Positions 1 through 10,842 of a stretch of DNA of 64,000 nucleotides are shown here, one piece after another. Numbering within the stretch: the stretch's first letter is position 1; each line of letters opens with the position of its first letter. Made by a program: the position numbers and the translations under genes. Where the stretch lies: assembly GCA_028564925.1 (NCBI GenBank), contig CM053029.1, positions 585,365,168-585,429,167 on the forward strand, read 5' to 3'. Below the pieces are notes generated by a model. It ran no database searches. It worked only from the letters and a program-made list of their open reading frames with translations, and was not told where the DNA came from. This DNA is from Lithobates sylvaticus. Taxonomy: Eukaryota > Chordata > Amphibia > Anura > Ranidae.

Positions 1-361
1 AGATGGACACAGTTGACCGACTTTGGAGCCCGTATCTCGGGGCCACTTAGTGATAGGAACCCCAAATTTGGCGTGCAAACCCAGTGGAACCAACACTAAA
101 ACATATGGGGTTCCTAGCACCAAGTTTCGGGGCCCCAAAGTCGGTTCGGAAAATGTCAAGCACTTTTCTGCAGCAGAGAATGACATTTTCCAAACCGAAT
201 TTGGGGCCCCGTATCTGGGGGCCACTTGGTGCTAGGAACCCCAGCTTTTATAGTGCTAGTTCCACTGGGTTTGCACACCAAATTTGGGGTTCCTAGCACC
301 AAGTGGCCCAGAGATACGGGCCCCAAAGTCAGTTCGGAAAATGTCATTTTCTGCAACAGAA
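1..361. repeat. Block of alternating inverted repeats
   Basis: One motif (CTTGGTGCTAGGAACCCC with neighbouring GGGGCCCCGTATCT) recurs about four times in alternating orientation, near 25-60, 100-135, 205-240 and 285-325, so the block can fold into stems. The spacers also repeat: GTTCGGAAAATGTCA occurs twice. There is no credible protein. It runs off the left edge of the window and I cannot assign it to a family. Confidence 0.6.
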
Positions 362-365
362 AAAT

Positions 366-461
366 GCTTGACTCGAGTATAAGCCGAGGGGGGCATTTTC
401 AGCACAAAAAAATTTTCAGCACAAGAAAAACTCGGCTTATACTCGAGTATATACGGTATAT
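366..461. mobile_element. Short palindromic TA-flanked MITE, degraded
   Basis: CTCGAGTATAAGCCGAG near the left and CTCGGCTTATACTCGAG near the right are inverted copies around a centre with two CAGCACAA units. The right end is followed by TATATACGGTATATA. The form and TA-rich flank suit a Tc1/mariner-class MITE, which is inference. The left end is eroded. Confidence 0.45.
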
Positions 462-557
462 AGATCAGACTAAAATGAGGGACAAATGAGGGGGACAGAG
501 GGACATTTCTCCAAATCAGGGACAGTCCCTCGAAATCAGGGACAGTTGGGAGCTATG
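462..557 (-). mobile_element. Fragment of CATAGCTCCC element
   Basis: Read on the minus strand this starts CATAGCTCCCAACTGTCCC and continues with the repeated GTCCCTGATTT and GTCCCTC tracts seen in the copies near 2423, 6028 and 30897. Only the first hundred bases of the element are present. Confidence 0.7.
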
Positions 558-1194
558 TGGCTGTAAGAAAGACAATATCATCTGAGCACTAAAAGATATT
601 TTGATAAAGAATCCGTCTCTTTGTATTACATTGTTTCATTTATGGGGGGGGGGGGGGGGGGAGAGCCGGCCGACATGCCACGTCTGATCCCGGTGCTAAC
701 AGACGTGGTCAGCTGAAAAACAAACCCTGTAAATGACTTCTTCCCCAGGGAAACGTCAGGTGGGGAAGTCGGCTGTTTTACAGCAAAATCAATGAAATAT
801 TTACTAGGATTCATGTGGGGACAGCGAGTCGGATCATTTTGAATTCACTAGAATTGGCTCACAAGACTCCTGATGACAATGCTGGAGGGTGAACCTTTCG
901 CTGTCCTCTCCTCACTCGCCTGCCTGTAAGCATTAAATGGCTGTCATATCGTCCGTATCGCTTGGTTTATCGGGAGATGAGCTCAGTGCCAGCTCTACCC
1001 CATTTATCACCACTAGCTGTGATTCCAAAGAATCTAAATTCTGTATGAGTGTTTAATATATTTAAGAGGTTAATATAAACCGGGCTAAGCACTCAGACGC
1101 AAGCATGCGTCCTTATACGTGTTCAGATTTCTGGAAAGCAGTTGCATTATCCTTACTTACCACTAGATGGCTCAGGTGAGCACTTGTGGTTTAT
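558..1194. other. No gene recognised; contains an 18-base G run
   Basis: The stretch holds a homopolymer of G (about 644-661) and otherwise unremarkable sequence. The small open frames have no recognisable protein. I see nothing to annotate as a gene or a known repeat. Confidence 0.5.
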
Positions 1195-1295
1195 TTAACC
1201 ACCTCAATACCGGGCACTTTTGCCCCTTGCTGCCCAGGACAATTTTCAGCTTTCAGCGCAGCCGTACTTTGAACGACAATTGTGCGGCCATGTAA

Positions 1296-2176
1296 TAGAC
1301 ATGTGCAATTCGTTTCGTATTTTTTTGTTTTTCTTTTTTTTTTCGTTATTTTCGTTCATTCGTTATCGTACGAATGAACGAACGATTCGCTAAACATTTT
1401 AATGAATCGTTCGAATAGAACGAATCCGAAAACAACAAAAATCCGAAAAAACAAACAAATTAGAAACAACGAATGTACGAATGAAGAAAATCCGAAAAAC
1501 GAAAACAGGAACAACGAAAATGAAAATGAACGAAAAAATTTGTACATTCGTAACTTTTCTTTTTTTGTTGAATTGGTAATTTCCCATGTCCCTTACAATG
1601 GCGCTGCTTAATGTGCTTCGAATAGATTGAACGAAAAAATTTGCACATTCGTAACTTTTTTTTTTTTCGATTCGTAATTTTCCGTGTCCTTACAATGGTG
1701 CTGCTTTAACGTGCTTCGAATGGATTGAACGAAAAAATTCGTACATTCGTAACTTTTTTTTTTTTTTTCGAATCGTAATTTTCCGTGTCTCTTACAATGG
1801 CGCTGCTTAACGTGCTTCGAATGGATTGAACGAAAAAAATTCGTACATTCGTAACTTTTTTTTACAATTCGTAATTTTCCGTGTCTCTTAAAATGTAATA
1901 ATAGCATACACATTACATAAAATTATGAATTATGCTCCGATTGCGAATCTACGAATGTTACGAATGTACGAATAAATACGAATGCGTCCGAATTTCGAAT
2001 AAACGAAAATTAAACTAACGGAAAATTGAATCAACGAAAAAAATAACTCTTACGAAAATACGAATCGTTATGGATACGAACACCGACGACTTACGAATTT
2101 ACGAATCGTTACGAATCAACGGAAACGAAAAAAACGAAACGAAAATAAACAAATTTTTTTGTTGTGCGCATGTCTA
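1296..2176. mobile_element. hAT-type MITE rich in CGAA, long copy
   Basis: The ends are inverted repeats, TAGACATGTGCAA at left and TGCGCATGTCTA at right. The flanks CCATGTAA and TCATGTAA match at 7 of 8 bases, the 8 bp duplication typical of hAT elements. The interior is rich in ACGAA/TTCGT and holds a minisatellite of roughly 98 bp units (GTGCTTCGAATRGATTGAAC recurring near 1613, 1711 and 1812). A second copy lies at 14144-14822. Open frames on the minus strand are by-products of the tandem unit. Confidence 0.85.
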
Positions 2177-2660
2177 TCATGTAACAAAACAACCAAACCC
2201 AAACAACATTTTTATCATTTTCTTCCCACAAATAGAGCTTTCTTTTGGTGGTATTACCTCTGGGATTTTTTTTTTGCTAAACAAACTAAAAAAGAATATC
2301 AAATTTTTTTTTTTTTCTTAGTTTCTGTCATAAAATTTTGTTTTCTCCTTCACTGTCACTGATGGGCACTGATGAGGCGGCACTAAGGTGGTACTGATAT
2401 GTAGAATTGATGGGCACTGATGCATAGCTCCCAACTGTTCCTGATTTCGAGAAAAGTCTCTCTGTCCCTCTTTCCTCCTCATCTGTCCCTCATTTTGGTC
2501 TGATCCATATATTTGTATATAAAATGCACTTTTTCAAAAAGTGTTTCCCAGTGCTAAACCTTTCATACAAATTCTAAATTGCTGCATTTGTACATTTTAA
2601 AAGCAAATATAAAGGAATAGTAGTGGTAAAAAAAAAAAAAACCCTTGTGGATTTAATTAA

Positions 2661-4286
2661 AGCGGAGCTCCGTCCTGGGGAAAAAAACATATTTTTTTTT
2701 AAAAAGTCAGCAGCTACAAATATTGCAGCTGCTGACTTTTAAAAATCGGACACTTACCTGTCCGGGGTCCAGCGATGCGGGGGAACGAGGACCCCCTCTC
2801 GTTCCCCGAGCCGCTCACGGCGCCGACACTCCTAATGTGGGAACCCGGCTGTGGCTTCACAGCAGGGCACCCACTGCGCATGTGCGAGCGGCGCCTTGCG
2901 CCGTGATTTGACGCTCAGTCATCTGGGACACGTGACAGGTCCCAGATGACTGTGCGGCGCCGAGGGGGAAGTGACGTTTTGCCCGGGCAATGAAGGTGGC
3001 AGACTTCGAGGGACCCCCTAGCAACAGGCATTTAGAGGTGAGTAGTAAAGGAGGGGGGAGATATTGCGCTGTATGTGATTATATAGATGGAGCTGCTAGC
3101 ATTCCCGAAAGATTATCGGTAGGTCAAGAATGGGTTATGGATAAATGCAGCGCTTAAGAGGAGATTTAGTACCTAAAGAGTAAGTACCAAATGGGTATAG
3201 TTAAAAATGAAATGTCACAGTGATAGTGGTATGTAAACAGAAGAGATGAGGTATGTTTTGTCAGGTAAGGCGTATTGCTAACCTCTATTCACCTTAGATA
3301 TAAATGAATATAAAAGCATAAAACCTCATGACATGAGCAGTGTAAAAAACTTATAATACAGTAAAATATAAAAGTTATATTAAACAGAGCAAACTGAAAA
3401 CAAGCACATGTGGTGATGTTTAGTGAAAAAACCTATCGTGATAAATAAATATAAAAAGATAAGTAAAGTGACAATATGGGCTCAACATTGGTTGAGATGG
3501 TTGGTGCCGGGTGAGAGACCTATACACTGAAGTGTATGGTAGTGAAGTCCATAAGGATGGTTGGTGGTCAAGTGAATGGCACAATTTCCAGCAGGTGACT
3601 TTGTTCAATGTGTTGAGTGGGGTGATAGTTGAGTCCACTTGATCCGGTAAGCCTCATTCCATCAGGCTTAAGAGCCATCAGTCAACTATCACCCCACTCA
3701 ACACATTGAACAAAGTCACCTGCTGGAAATTGTGCCATTCACTTGACCACCAACCATCCTTATGGACTTCACTACCATACACTTCAGTGTATAGGTCTCT
3801 CACCCGGCACCAACCATCTCAACCAATGTTGAGCCCATATTGTCACTTTACTTATCTTTTTATATTTATTTATCACGATAGGTTTTTTCACTAAACATCA
3901 CCACATGTGCTTGTTTTCAGTTTGCTCTGTTTAATATAACTTTTATATTTTACTGTATTATAAGTTTTTTACACTGCTCATGTCATGAGGTTTTATGCTT
4001 TTATATTCATTTATATCTAAGGTGAATAGAGGTTAGCAATACGCCTTACCTGATAAAACATACCTCATCTCTTCTGTTTACATACCACTATCACTGTGAC
4101 ATTTCATTTTTAACTATACCCATTTGGTACTTACTCTTTAGGTACTAAATCTCCTCTTAAGCGCTGCATTTATCCATAACCCATTTAGAGGTGAGTAAAA
4201 CATTTTTTTTTTCCCAATTATTTTTTTTTTTTTTTTTTATGATTTTTTAAGCCCCTTTTTTTTTTTTTTTTTACCGCAACCCCACT
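2661..4286 (+). mobile_element. TTAA-C element containing the hairpin insertion
   Basis: It starts AGCGGAGCTCCG right after TTAA at 2657-2660 and ends CAACCCCACT before TTAA at 4287-4290. Comparison with the uninterrupted CATAGCTCCC copy at 30897 (GATTTAATTAACC) shows that only TTAA was duplicated. It carries the family palindrome around GTCAGCAGCTACAAAT and GC-rich stems. The hairpin insertion at 3045-4182 breaks it near its right end. It is non-autonomous. Confidence 0.8.
3045..4182. mobile_element. Hairpin insertion: 501 bp inverted arms with 15 bp target duplication
   Basis: ATTTAGAGGTGAGTA occurs at 3030-3044 and again at 4183-4197, a 15 bp direct duplication. Between them are 86 bp of single sequence, a left arm (3131-3631), a 51 bp loop and a right arm (3683-4183) that is its reverse complement. 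I noticed only one difference (G/A in the GTTTTGTCAGG tract). Identical 62-residue frames appear on opposite strands of the two arms, confirming the symmetry. The loop has its own stem, TAAGCCT/AGGCTTA. The long duplication fits target-primed retroposition better than a cut-and-paste transposon. The arms encode no recognisable protein. Confidence 0.85.
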
Positions 4287-4399
4287 TTAACCTTTTTCTT
4301 GGGTTAATTCTCCTTTACGGGGGTGTGGCAGGGGGCGTGTCTTATGCCTACATACGCTTGCTGGTCCCTCATTCCCATCTCAAAATGTTAGGAGGTCTG

Positions 4400-4922
4400 C
4401 TAATGGGCACTGATATGCAGCACTGATGGGAACTGATATGCAGCACTGATGGGCACTGACAGATGGCACTGATGGACACTAATAAATAGCACTGATGATG
4501 AGATACTGACAGGTGTTACTGCTGGGCACTGATTGGCACTGTGGTGGGCACTGAGAGATTTTTTTTTGAGGGGGCACTGACTGACAGCTGTTGGGCACTT
4601 ATTGGCAGGTGATGGGTACCTCTGATGGGGGAAGTGCTGATAATCAATGTGCTGATTATCACCACAGACCCCCCCCCCCCCGACAGGATAGCCGCCAATC
4701 GGCTCTCCCTGTCAGCGCCAACAGAGGAACGCTGTTTACCGTCACTTACTGGTTTGCGCGATGATCAGCTGTGATAAGAAGCCTCTGCCAGAGGCTCCTT
4801 ACCACGATCGGAGATGTCGAACTTGCGATCACGGCGATGCGTGCCCCCACGGCACCCGCTGGCATGTTATCCTGCTGCACATCATATGACGCCCAGTCAG
4901 GATAACAGAAACACTTTAGTAG
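4400..4922. repeat. Right part of TTAA-G: GGGCACTGAT units and GC-rich tail
   Basis: Degenerate copies of GGGCACTGAT/GGCACTGATG run to about 4560. After them come a C homopolymer (about 4669-4681) and the GC-rich closing section ending at the TTAA of 4923. This continues the array interrupted at 2422. It contains no gene. Confidence 0.65.
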
Positions 4923-4926
4923 TTAA

Positions 4927-5372
4927 AGTGGGGTGCCCCTTAAAAAATGTTTTTTAAAAGTCAGCATCTACAAATACTGCAACTGCTGACTTTTAATAAT
5001 TGGACACTTACCTGTCCCGGGGTCCAGCGATGCGGGGGGAACAAAGCCCTGCTCGTTCCCCGATCCGCTCGGCGGTGTCGGCATTCTTACTGTGGGCACC
5101 TGGCTGTGGCTTCACAGCCAGGCACCCACTGTGCATGCGCGAGCAGCGCCGCGCGCCGTGATACGCCGCGCAGTCATCTGGGACCTGTCACGTGTCCCAG
5201 ATGACTGACTGCGCAGAAGGGAAGTGATGTCACCAGCCTGGGCAATGAAGGAGGCGGACTACGAGGGACCCCCTAGTAACAGGCATTTAGAAAATTATAA
5301 TTTTTTTTCCAATTATTTTTTTATTAAATTTTTTTAGGAATTTTAAGCAATTTTTTTTAGGAAAACACCACT
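4927..5372 (+). mobile_element. TTAA-C element, second copy
   Basis: It carries the same inner palindrome (GTCAGCATCTACAAATACTGC) and GTGTCCCAGATGACTG stem as the copy at 2661, but is uninterrupted. The left end AGTGGGGTGCCCC directly follows the TTAA that closes TTAA-G. The right end CACCACT is directly followed by TTAA at 5373-5376, which opens the next element. It is non-autonomous. Confidence 0.75.
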
Positions 5373-5376
5373 TTAA

Positions 5377-6697
5377 CCACTTTAAGACCAGGCATTTTAT
5401 ATCCATAGAGAATAACATGGCGGTTGTTGCAATATTTTATGTCACACCGTATTTGAGTGGCAGTCTTTCAAACGTCATTTTTTGAGAAAAAAAAATAAAG
5501 TTTTTTTCAATATAAAAAAAAAAAACATAAAGTAAGCCCAATTTTTTTTGTATAATGTGAAAGATGATGTTACGCTGAGTAAATAAATAACTAACATGTC
5601 ACGCTTTAAAATTGTGCATGCTCATGGAATGGTGACAAACTACGGTACTTAAAAATCTCCATAGGCGACGTTTTAATTTTTTTTACAGGCTACCTGTTTA
5701 GACTCATGGCGATACCTCACATGTGTGGCTTGAGCACCGTTTACATATGTGAGCGTAACTTACATATGCGTTCGCTTCCGCAGGGTGCTTTACATTTTTT
5801 CAAAGAATGAAAACATCCCTTGTAATAGAAATAAGCATGACAGGTCCTCTTTAATGAGAGATCTTTTTGACCCCAGATCTTTCCTTTACCTTTAACCGCC
5901 TCCCGCCTGCCGTATAGACAAATGACGGCGGAGCTAGGCGGCTCTCATTCTGGGTCGACGTCAAAGGACATCACCCAGTCTTTCCGCAATCACTGGCTCG
6001 TGGGAGCGCACAGCGCGGCAGCATTCCCATAGCTCCCAACTGTCTCTGATTTCGAGGGACTGTCCCTGATTTGGCGGGACTGTCCCTGATTTGGAGCAAT
6101 GTCCCTCTGTCCCTCATTCCTCCTCATTTGTCCCTCATTTTGGTCTGATCTATAGAGTTGTATATAAAATGCACTTTTTATCTTTCAAAAAGTGTTTCCC
6201 AGCGCTAAACCTTTCATCTGATTTCTAAATTGCTGCATTTGTAAATTCCAAAAACCAATATAAAGGAATAGTAGTGGTAAAAAAAGCACTTGTCTGTTTA
6301 ACTAATCTTTTTTTGTATAATTCTCCTTTAAGGGGGCGTGGCGGGGGTGTGTCCTATGCCTACATACTTTTGCTAATAGGTGTCCCTCGTTCCCATCTCA
6401 AAAAGTTGGGGGGGGGGGTATGCATTCACACTTCAGCGTTTTGAATCGCGGGCAAATTTTCCGCGAATCTGCGTGTGAATGACAAAATTACGGGACATGC
6501 ATTTGAGATGCCATTCATTTGAATGACACCTGAAATCGTGGTGCGGGTCCGCCGCTGGGGCCACTTTTATTAGATGCAGACTTGCCCACGGTACAAAAAA
6601 AATGACCGGGGTTATGGCAGCTAGCTGCTGCTACAACAACGGCATTCAACGTCAAAGTAATTACGTAAATGTACTGTGGGCGGTCGGCAAGTGGGAT
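5377..6697 (+). mobile_element. TTAA-B element, degraded and interrupted
   Basis: The left end CCACTTTAAGACCAGGC abuts the TTAA closing TTAA-C. It shares the ATAACATGGCGGTYGTTGCAA, GTGAAAGATRATGTTACGC and AATCTCCATAGGC tracts with the better copy at 8115. The right end (GGTTATGGCAGCTAGCTGCT to GGTCGGCAAGTGG) is followed by TTAA at 6698-6701. A TTAA-A-like fragment (from about 5896), a CATAGCTCCC element and another repeat fragment sit inside it. It has no coding capacity. Confidence 0.65.
6028..6422 (+). mobile_element. CATAGCTCCC element, short complete copy
   Basis: It starts CATAGCTCCCAACTGTC and ends in GTTGGG, a long G run, then GTATG, an inverted repeat of the start. Flanks CATTCC and CATTCA match at five of six bases. 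The interior matches the copies at 2423 and 30897. It is about 395 bp and non-coding. Confidence 0.75.
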
Positions 6698-6881
6698 TTA
6701 ACACGTGTGCAAAAACGGCTCTGGCAGCAAAAGGGTTAAACCAAGGTCAGTTATCATCTATATGGGCCAGTTCACATCGGGAGTTCCTTTCTGTGCGATT
6801 CACATGCAACCCCGGTGCAGTGCCTTTTCAGCCCATTCATTTGAATGGTCTGAAATTGCGCTGGACCGCAGCAAAAGTAGT
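6423..6881. repeat. Fragments of a GGTGTGAA-type ranid repeat
   Basis: Two related pieces (about 6423-6597 and 6755-6880) share CCATTCATTTGAATG, TTCACAYGCA and a GTGCGGGTCC or GGTGCAGTG tract. They are split by the tail of TTAA-B. Similar sequence lies at 11400-11675 and 55000-55095. No gene is visible, and the family is not known to me by name. Confidence 0.4.
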
Positions 6882-7656
6882 GCATAAAGACGTGGATGAG
6901 CGAGTTCGGGGTGAAGGAACTTGACTGGCCTGCACAGAGTTCTGACCTCAACTTGATAGAACACCTTTGGGATGAATTCGAGCGGAGACAGCGAGCCAGG
7001 CCTTCTTGTCCAACATCAGTGCTGACCTCACAAATGTGCTTCTGGAAGAATGGTCAAACATTCCCCATAGACACACTCCTAAACCTTGTGGACGGCCTTC
7101 CCAGAAGAGTTGAAGCTGTTATAGCTGGAAAGGGTGGGCCAACTCAATATTGAACCCTACGGACTAAGCCCCCGTACACACGGTCGGAAATTCCGACCAC
7201 AAAATCCGTCTGATTTTTTCCAACGGATTTTGCCCGACACTGGTGTTGCATACACACGGTCGGACAAAGTTGTCAGAAAATACGATCAACGTGGTGACGT
7301 TCGTTGCGTACGACGGAACTACGTAGAGGCTATTAACCAATAGCTTTGGTCTCGTAATTTGATCTGAGCATGCGTGGCACTTTGTCCGTCGGAAATTCTC
7401 TACACATGATCGGAAAAAGTCCAATTGGATTTTGTTGTCGGAAAATTTGAGAGCAGGATCTCAAATTTTTTCCGTTAGAAGTTCCGACAGAAAAAGTCTG
7501 ATGGAGCCCCCACACAGGCGGATTTTCCGACAACATGGTCCGATCGGACATTTTCCGTCGGAATTTCCGACCGTGTGTACGGGGCATTAGACTGGATGCC
7601 ATTAAAGTTCATGTGTGTGTAAAGGCAGGCGTCCCAATACTTTTGACAATATAGTG
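6882..7656 (+). pseudogene. Tc1/mariner transposase 3' remnant, cut by a Harbinger MITE
   Basis: The residues read [20 protein letters not shown] then IEHLWDEFERRQRARP, the third-acid region of a Tc1 DDE transposase, followed by a frame break and PIDTLLNLVDGLPRRVEAVI. It ends at 7656 in the Tc1 terminal sequence TTTTGACAATATAGTG. The 5' half is missing. A Harbinger MITE (7168-7586) interrupts the tail just after the coding end. The same Tc1 family occurs at 62884-63705, and I compared the two to place the breaks. Confidence 0.8.
7168..7586. mobile_element. Harbinger MITE
   Basis: Its inverted terminal repeats are GCCCCCGTACACACGGTCGG at the left and CCGACCGTGTGTACGGGGCA at the right. They are flanked by TAA and TTA, consistent with a mutated 3 bp TWA duplication as in PIF/Harbinger. 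The interior repeats CCGTCGGAAA motifs. The ends match the autonomous Harbinger at 20654-28245 closely. It is about 419 bp and non-coding. Confidence 0.85.
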
Positions 7657-8110
7657 GATTTGTATCTCGGGGTCCTGAGCCAATCGGGTTGAGCAGCACA
7701 AACTGCCAAAACGTTATTAGTAGATTTGCTTGAGTAACGAGTGGTGCGGCTCTCTGCGACACATGGAATGCTGGATGTCGGCTCGTTAGGCGGCACACTC
7801 GGGGATCGGTAAGGTGAATCGCTGCATTTTAAGATCATTGTTCTGCAGCAGTTTTTTTTTTTCGAGTCGCCTAACTACTCCTGGCACAGCAGGTGCGGAA
7901 CAATGAGAGCGCGCCACCTTAAGGGACAATCGAACGCGGCAAACGGATCACAGGAATGATATTTTAGGGCTGTAAACTGCTTTTAGGAGCAAAATAATAT
8001 TCCTGCACCTGGGGCTCCGGGATGATGTCTTGTGGTTGAGAAACTTACAAGCCAAAAAAAAAAACAAGCGCCAGTTTGTTCTACATTCAGATCGCACGTT
8101 ACACGCTTCT
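7657..8110. other. No gene recognised
   Basis: Mixed sequence between the Tc1 remnant and the TTAA-B copy. The small minus-strand frames mostly read through the neighbouring MITE and show no recognisable domain. Confidence 0.4.
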
Positions 8111-8888
8111 TTAACCACTTAAGGACCGAGCCTCTTTTTGAGATTTGTTGTAAACATTTTCTTTTTGCTAGAAAACTACTTAGAACCCCAAACATTATAT
8201 ATATTTTTTTCTAACACCCTAGAGAATAAAATGGCGGTCGTTGCAATACCTTCTGTCACACCGTATTTGTGCAGCGGTCTTACAAGCGCCCTTTTTTTGG
8301 AAAAAATACACTTTTTTTAAATTGAAAAATAAGACAACAGTAAAGTTACCCGAATTCTTTTTTTATATTGTGAAAGATAATGTTACGCGAGTAAATTGAT
8401 ACCCAACATGTCAGGCTTCAAAATTGCGCCGCTCGTGGAATGGCGACAAACTTTTACCTTAAAAATCTCCATAGGCTACGTTTACATTTTTTTACATGTT
8501 TTGAGTTACAGAGGAGGTCTAGGGCTAGAATTATTGATCTCGCTCTACCGATCCCAGCAATACCACACAAGGGTGGTTTGAGCACCGTTTTCATATGCGG
8601 GCGCTACTCACGTATGCGCTCGCTTCTGCGCACGAGCTCGACGGGACGGGCGCATTTCAAAAAAAAAAATTCTTATTTATTTTACTTTTCTTTTTTTCTT
8701 TTTACAAATTGTGTCCCATTTATTCCTATTACAAGGAATGTAAACATCCCTTGTAATAGAAAAAAAGCATCACAGGACCTCTTAAATATGATATTTGGGG
8801 TCAAAAAGACCTCAGATTTCATATTTACACTAAAATGCAATAAAAAAAAAAAAAGTTGTCATTTAAAAAAAAAAAAATATTAAAAATG

Positions 8889-10842
8889 CCGCTTCCCGAC
8901 CGCCTCACGCCGATATACGTCGGCAGAATGGCACGGCTAGGCAAAACCACGTATAGGTACGTGGTCCTTTAACCGCTTCAATACCGCGCCATAGTCATAT
9001 GACGCCCACAAGGTGGATCTACCATCCTGGGTGGGCGTCATATGACGTCCTCGCATTCCCAGGCCGCCCGCGCCCGCGGCTTCGCTCGGGACCCGGTGCG
9101 AGTGCCCGCGGCCGCGATGTCCGCCGGGCACCCGCGATTGCCCGTTAAAACAACGGGACCGGGCGGGACCGTGGAGCTGTGTGTGTAAACACACAGCTCC
9201 ACGTCCTGTCAGCGAGGAGGAGACCGATCATGTGATCCCAGTACGGAGGAACACATGATCGGTCTCCTCCCCTTGAGTCCCCTCCCCCACAGTTAGAATC
9301 ACTTCTATTAGGGAACACATTAACCCCTGCAGCGCCCCCTAGTGTTAACCCCTTCCCTGCCAGTCACATTTACACAGTAATCATTGCAATTTTATAGCAA
9401 TGATCGCTGTGTAAATGTGAATGGTTCCAAAAATGTGTCAAAAGTGTCCGAAGTGTCCGCCGCAATGTCGCAGTCACGAAAAAAAAATCGCAGATCGCCG
9501 CCATTACTAGTAAAAAAAAAAAAATTCAATAAAACTATCCCCTATATTGTAGACGCTATAACTTCTGCGCAAACCGATCAATATACGCTTATTGCGATTT
9601 TTTTTACCAAAAATATGTAGAAGAATACGAATCGGCCTAAACTGAGGAAAAAAAATCGTATTTTTTTTTTAAAAAAATGGGATATTTATTATAGCAAAAA
9701 GTTAAAAAAATATTGTGTTTTTTTTCAAAATTGTCGCTCTTCTTTTGTTTATAGCGCAAAAAATAAAAACCGCAGGGGCGATCAAATACCACCAAAAGAA
9801 AGCTCTATTTGTGGGAAAAAAAGGACGTCAATTTTGTTTGTGTGTAATGTCGCACAACCGCACAATTGTCAGTTAAAGCGACGCAGGGCCGAATCGCAAA
9901 AAGTGCTCTGGTAAGGAAGGGTGTTTAAAAGCCCTGTATTGAAGTGGTTAAGAGGCCAGCCGTGGGTCACGCGCGTGGCACCAGCGGCGCGCTCGCAACC
10001 CGGTCGGGAGCTCCGTGACCACGGCCGCGGGACCAGGGGACCCGATCGCCGCTGGTGTCCCGTGATCGGGTCACAGAGCTGAAGAACGGGGAGAGGTCTG
10101 TGTAAACAAACCTCTCCCCGCGCTTCCTACTCTGCCTGTCATTGATCGGCTGTTCCCTGTCATCGGGAAAGCCAATCAGTGACGTCAGACATCAGCCCGC
10201 CCCCTAATGTAAAAAAAAAACACACGTCACACACTATAACCCCTCCCCGCCCCCTAGTGGTTAACTCTTTCACTGCCAGTGTCATTTATACAGGAATTGC
10301 TGTATAAATGACAATGGTCCCAAAAATGTGTCAAAAATGTCCGATGTGTCCGCCATAATGTCGCAGTCACAATAAAAATCACTGATCGCCGCCATTACTA
10401 GTAAAAAATATTATTAAAAATGCTATAAAACTATCCCCCAATTTTGTAAACGCTATAACTTTTGCACAAACCAATCAATAATCGCTAATTGCGATTTTTT
10501 TTTACCAAAAATATGTAGAAGAATACGTATCGGCCTAAACTGAGGGAACAAAAAAAATTTTATATATTTTTTGGGGATATTTATTATAGCAAAAAGTAAA
10601 AAATATTGAATTTTTTTCAAAATTGTCGCTCTATTTTTGTTTTATAGCGCAAAAAAAATTAAAACCGCAGGGTGCGATCAAATACCACCAAAAGAAAGCT
10701 CTATTTGTGGGAAAAAAAGGACACCAATTTTGTTCGGAAGCCACGTCGCACGACCGTGCAATTGTCAGTTAAAGCGACGCAGTGCCGAATCGCAAAAAGG
10801 GGCCTGTACCTTTGGCTGCCAATTGGTCCGGGGCTGAAGTGG
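8889..10842 (-). mobile_element. TTAA-A element, itself interrupted by another TTAA-A
   Basis: On + it starts CCGCTTCCCGACCGCC and ends CCGGGGCTGAAGTGG before TTAA at 10843-10846. The TTAA expected on the left is lost in a small deletion (the surrounding TTAA-B sequence should read GCCTTTAA). It contains the family stem GGGGAGAGGT/ACCTCTCCCC, the TGGCGGCGATCAGYGAT tract and CACAAATAGAGCTTTC, all on the minus strand. A second copy interrupts it at 8969. Confidence 0.85.
8973..9947 (-). mobile_element. Innermost TTAA-A (CAATACC subfamily)
   Basis: It is flanked by TTAA at 8969-8972 and 9948-9951. Deleting it together with one TTAA leaves GTCCTTTAAGAGGCCAGCC, which matches the uninterrupted family tract near 58199 (ATCCTTTAAATGCC). 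That makes a clean internal proof that TTAA is the duplicated target. The terminal bases CCGCTTCAATACC and TATTGAAGTGG are inverted repeats. Confidence 0.88.

Larger units (their letters stand above)
2423..4399 (+). mobile_element. CATAGCTCCC element, interrupted by TTAA-C
   Basis: Left end CATAGCTCCCAACTGT, right end GTTAGGAGGTCTG, which are imperfect inverted repeats. The interior matches the copies near 6028 and 30897, including TTGGTCTGATC and the GTGTTTCCCAGYGCTAAACC tract. Flanks CTGATG and CTAATG differ at one of six bases, as they do around two other copies, suggesting a 6 bp target duplication. A TTAA-C element splits it at TTAATTAA. It has no coding capacity. Confidence 0.75.
1199..4922 (+). 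mobile_element. TTAA-G element carrying nested insertions
   Basis: TTAA at 1195-1198 and 4923-4926 flank it. The left end reads CCACCTCAATACCGGGC. The middle carries the conserved CACAAATAGAGCTTTC tract shared with TTAA-A, then a degenerate array of GGGCACTGATG units split between about 2355-2422 and 4400-4560. Two elements interrupt it: the hAT MITE at 1296-2176 and the CATAGCTCCC element at 2423-4399. Without them it would be about 0.9 kb. It is non-autonomous with no coding capacity. The TTAA flanks suggest a piggyBac- or Kolobok-type target rule. Confidence 0.7.
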
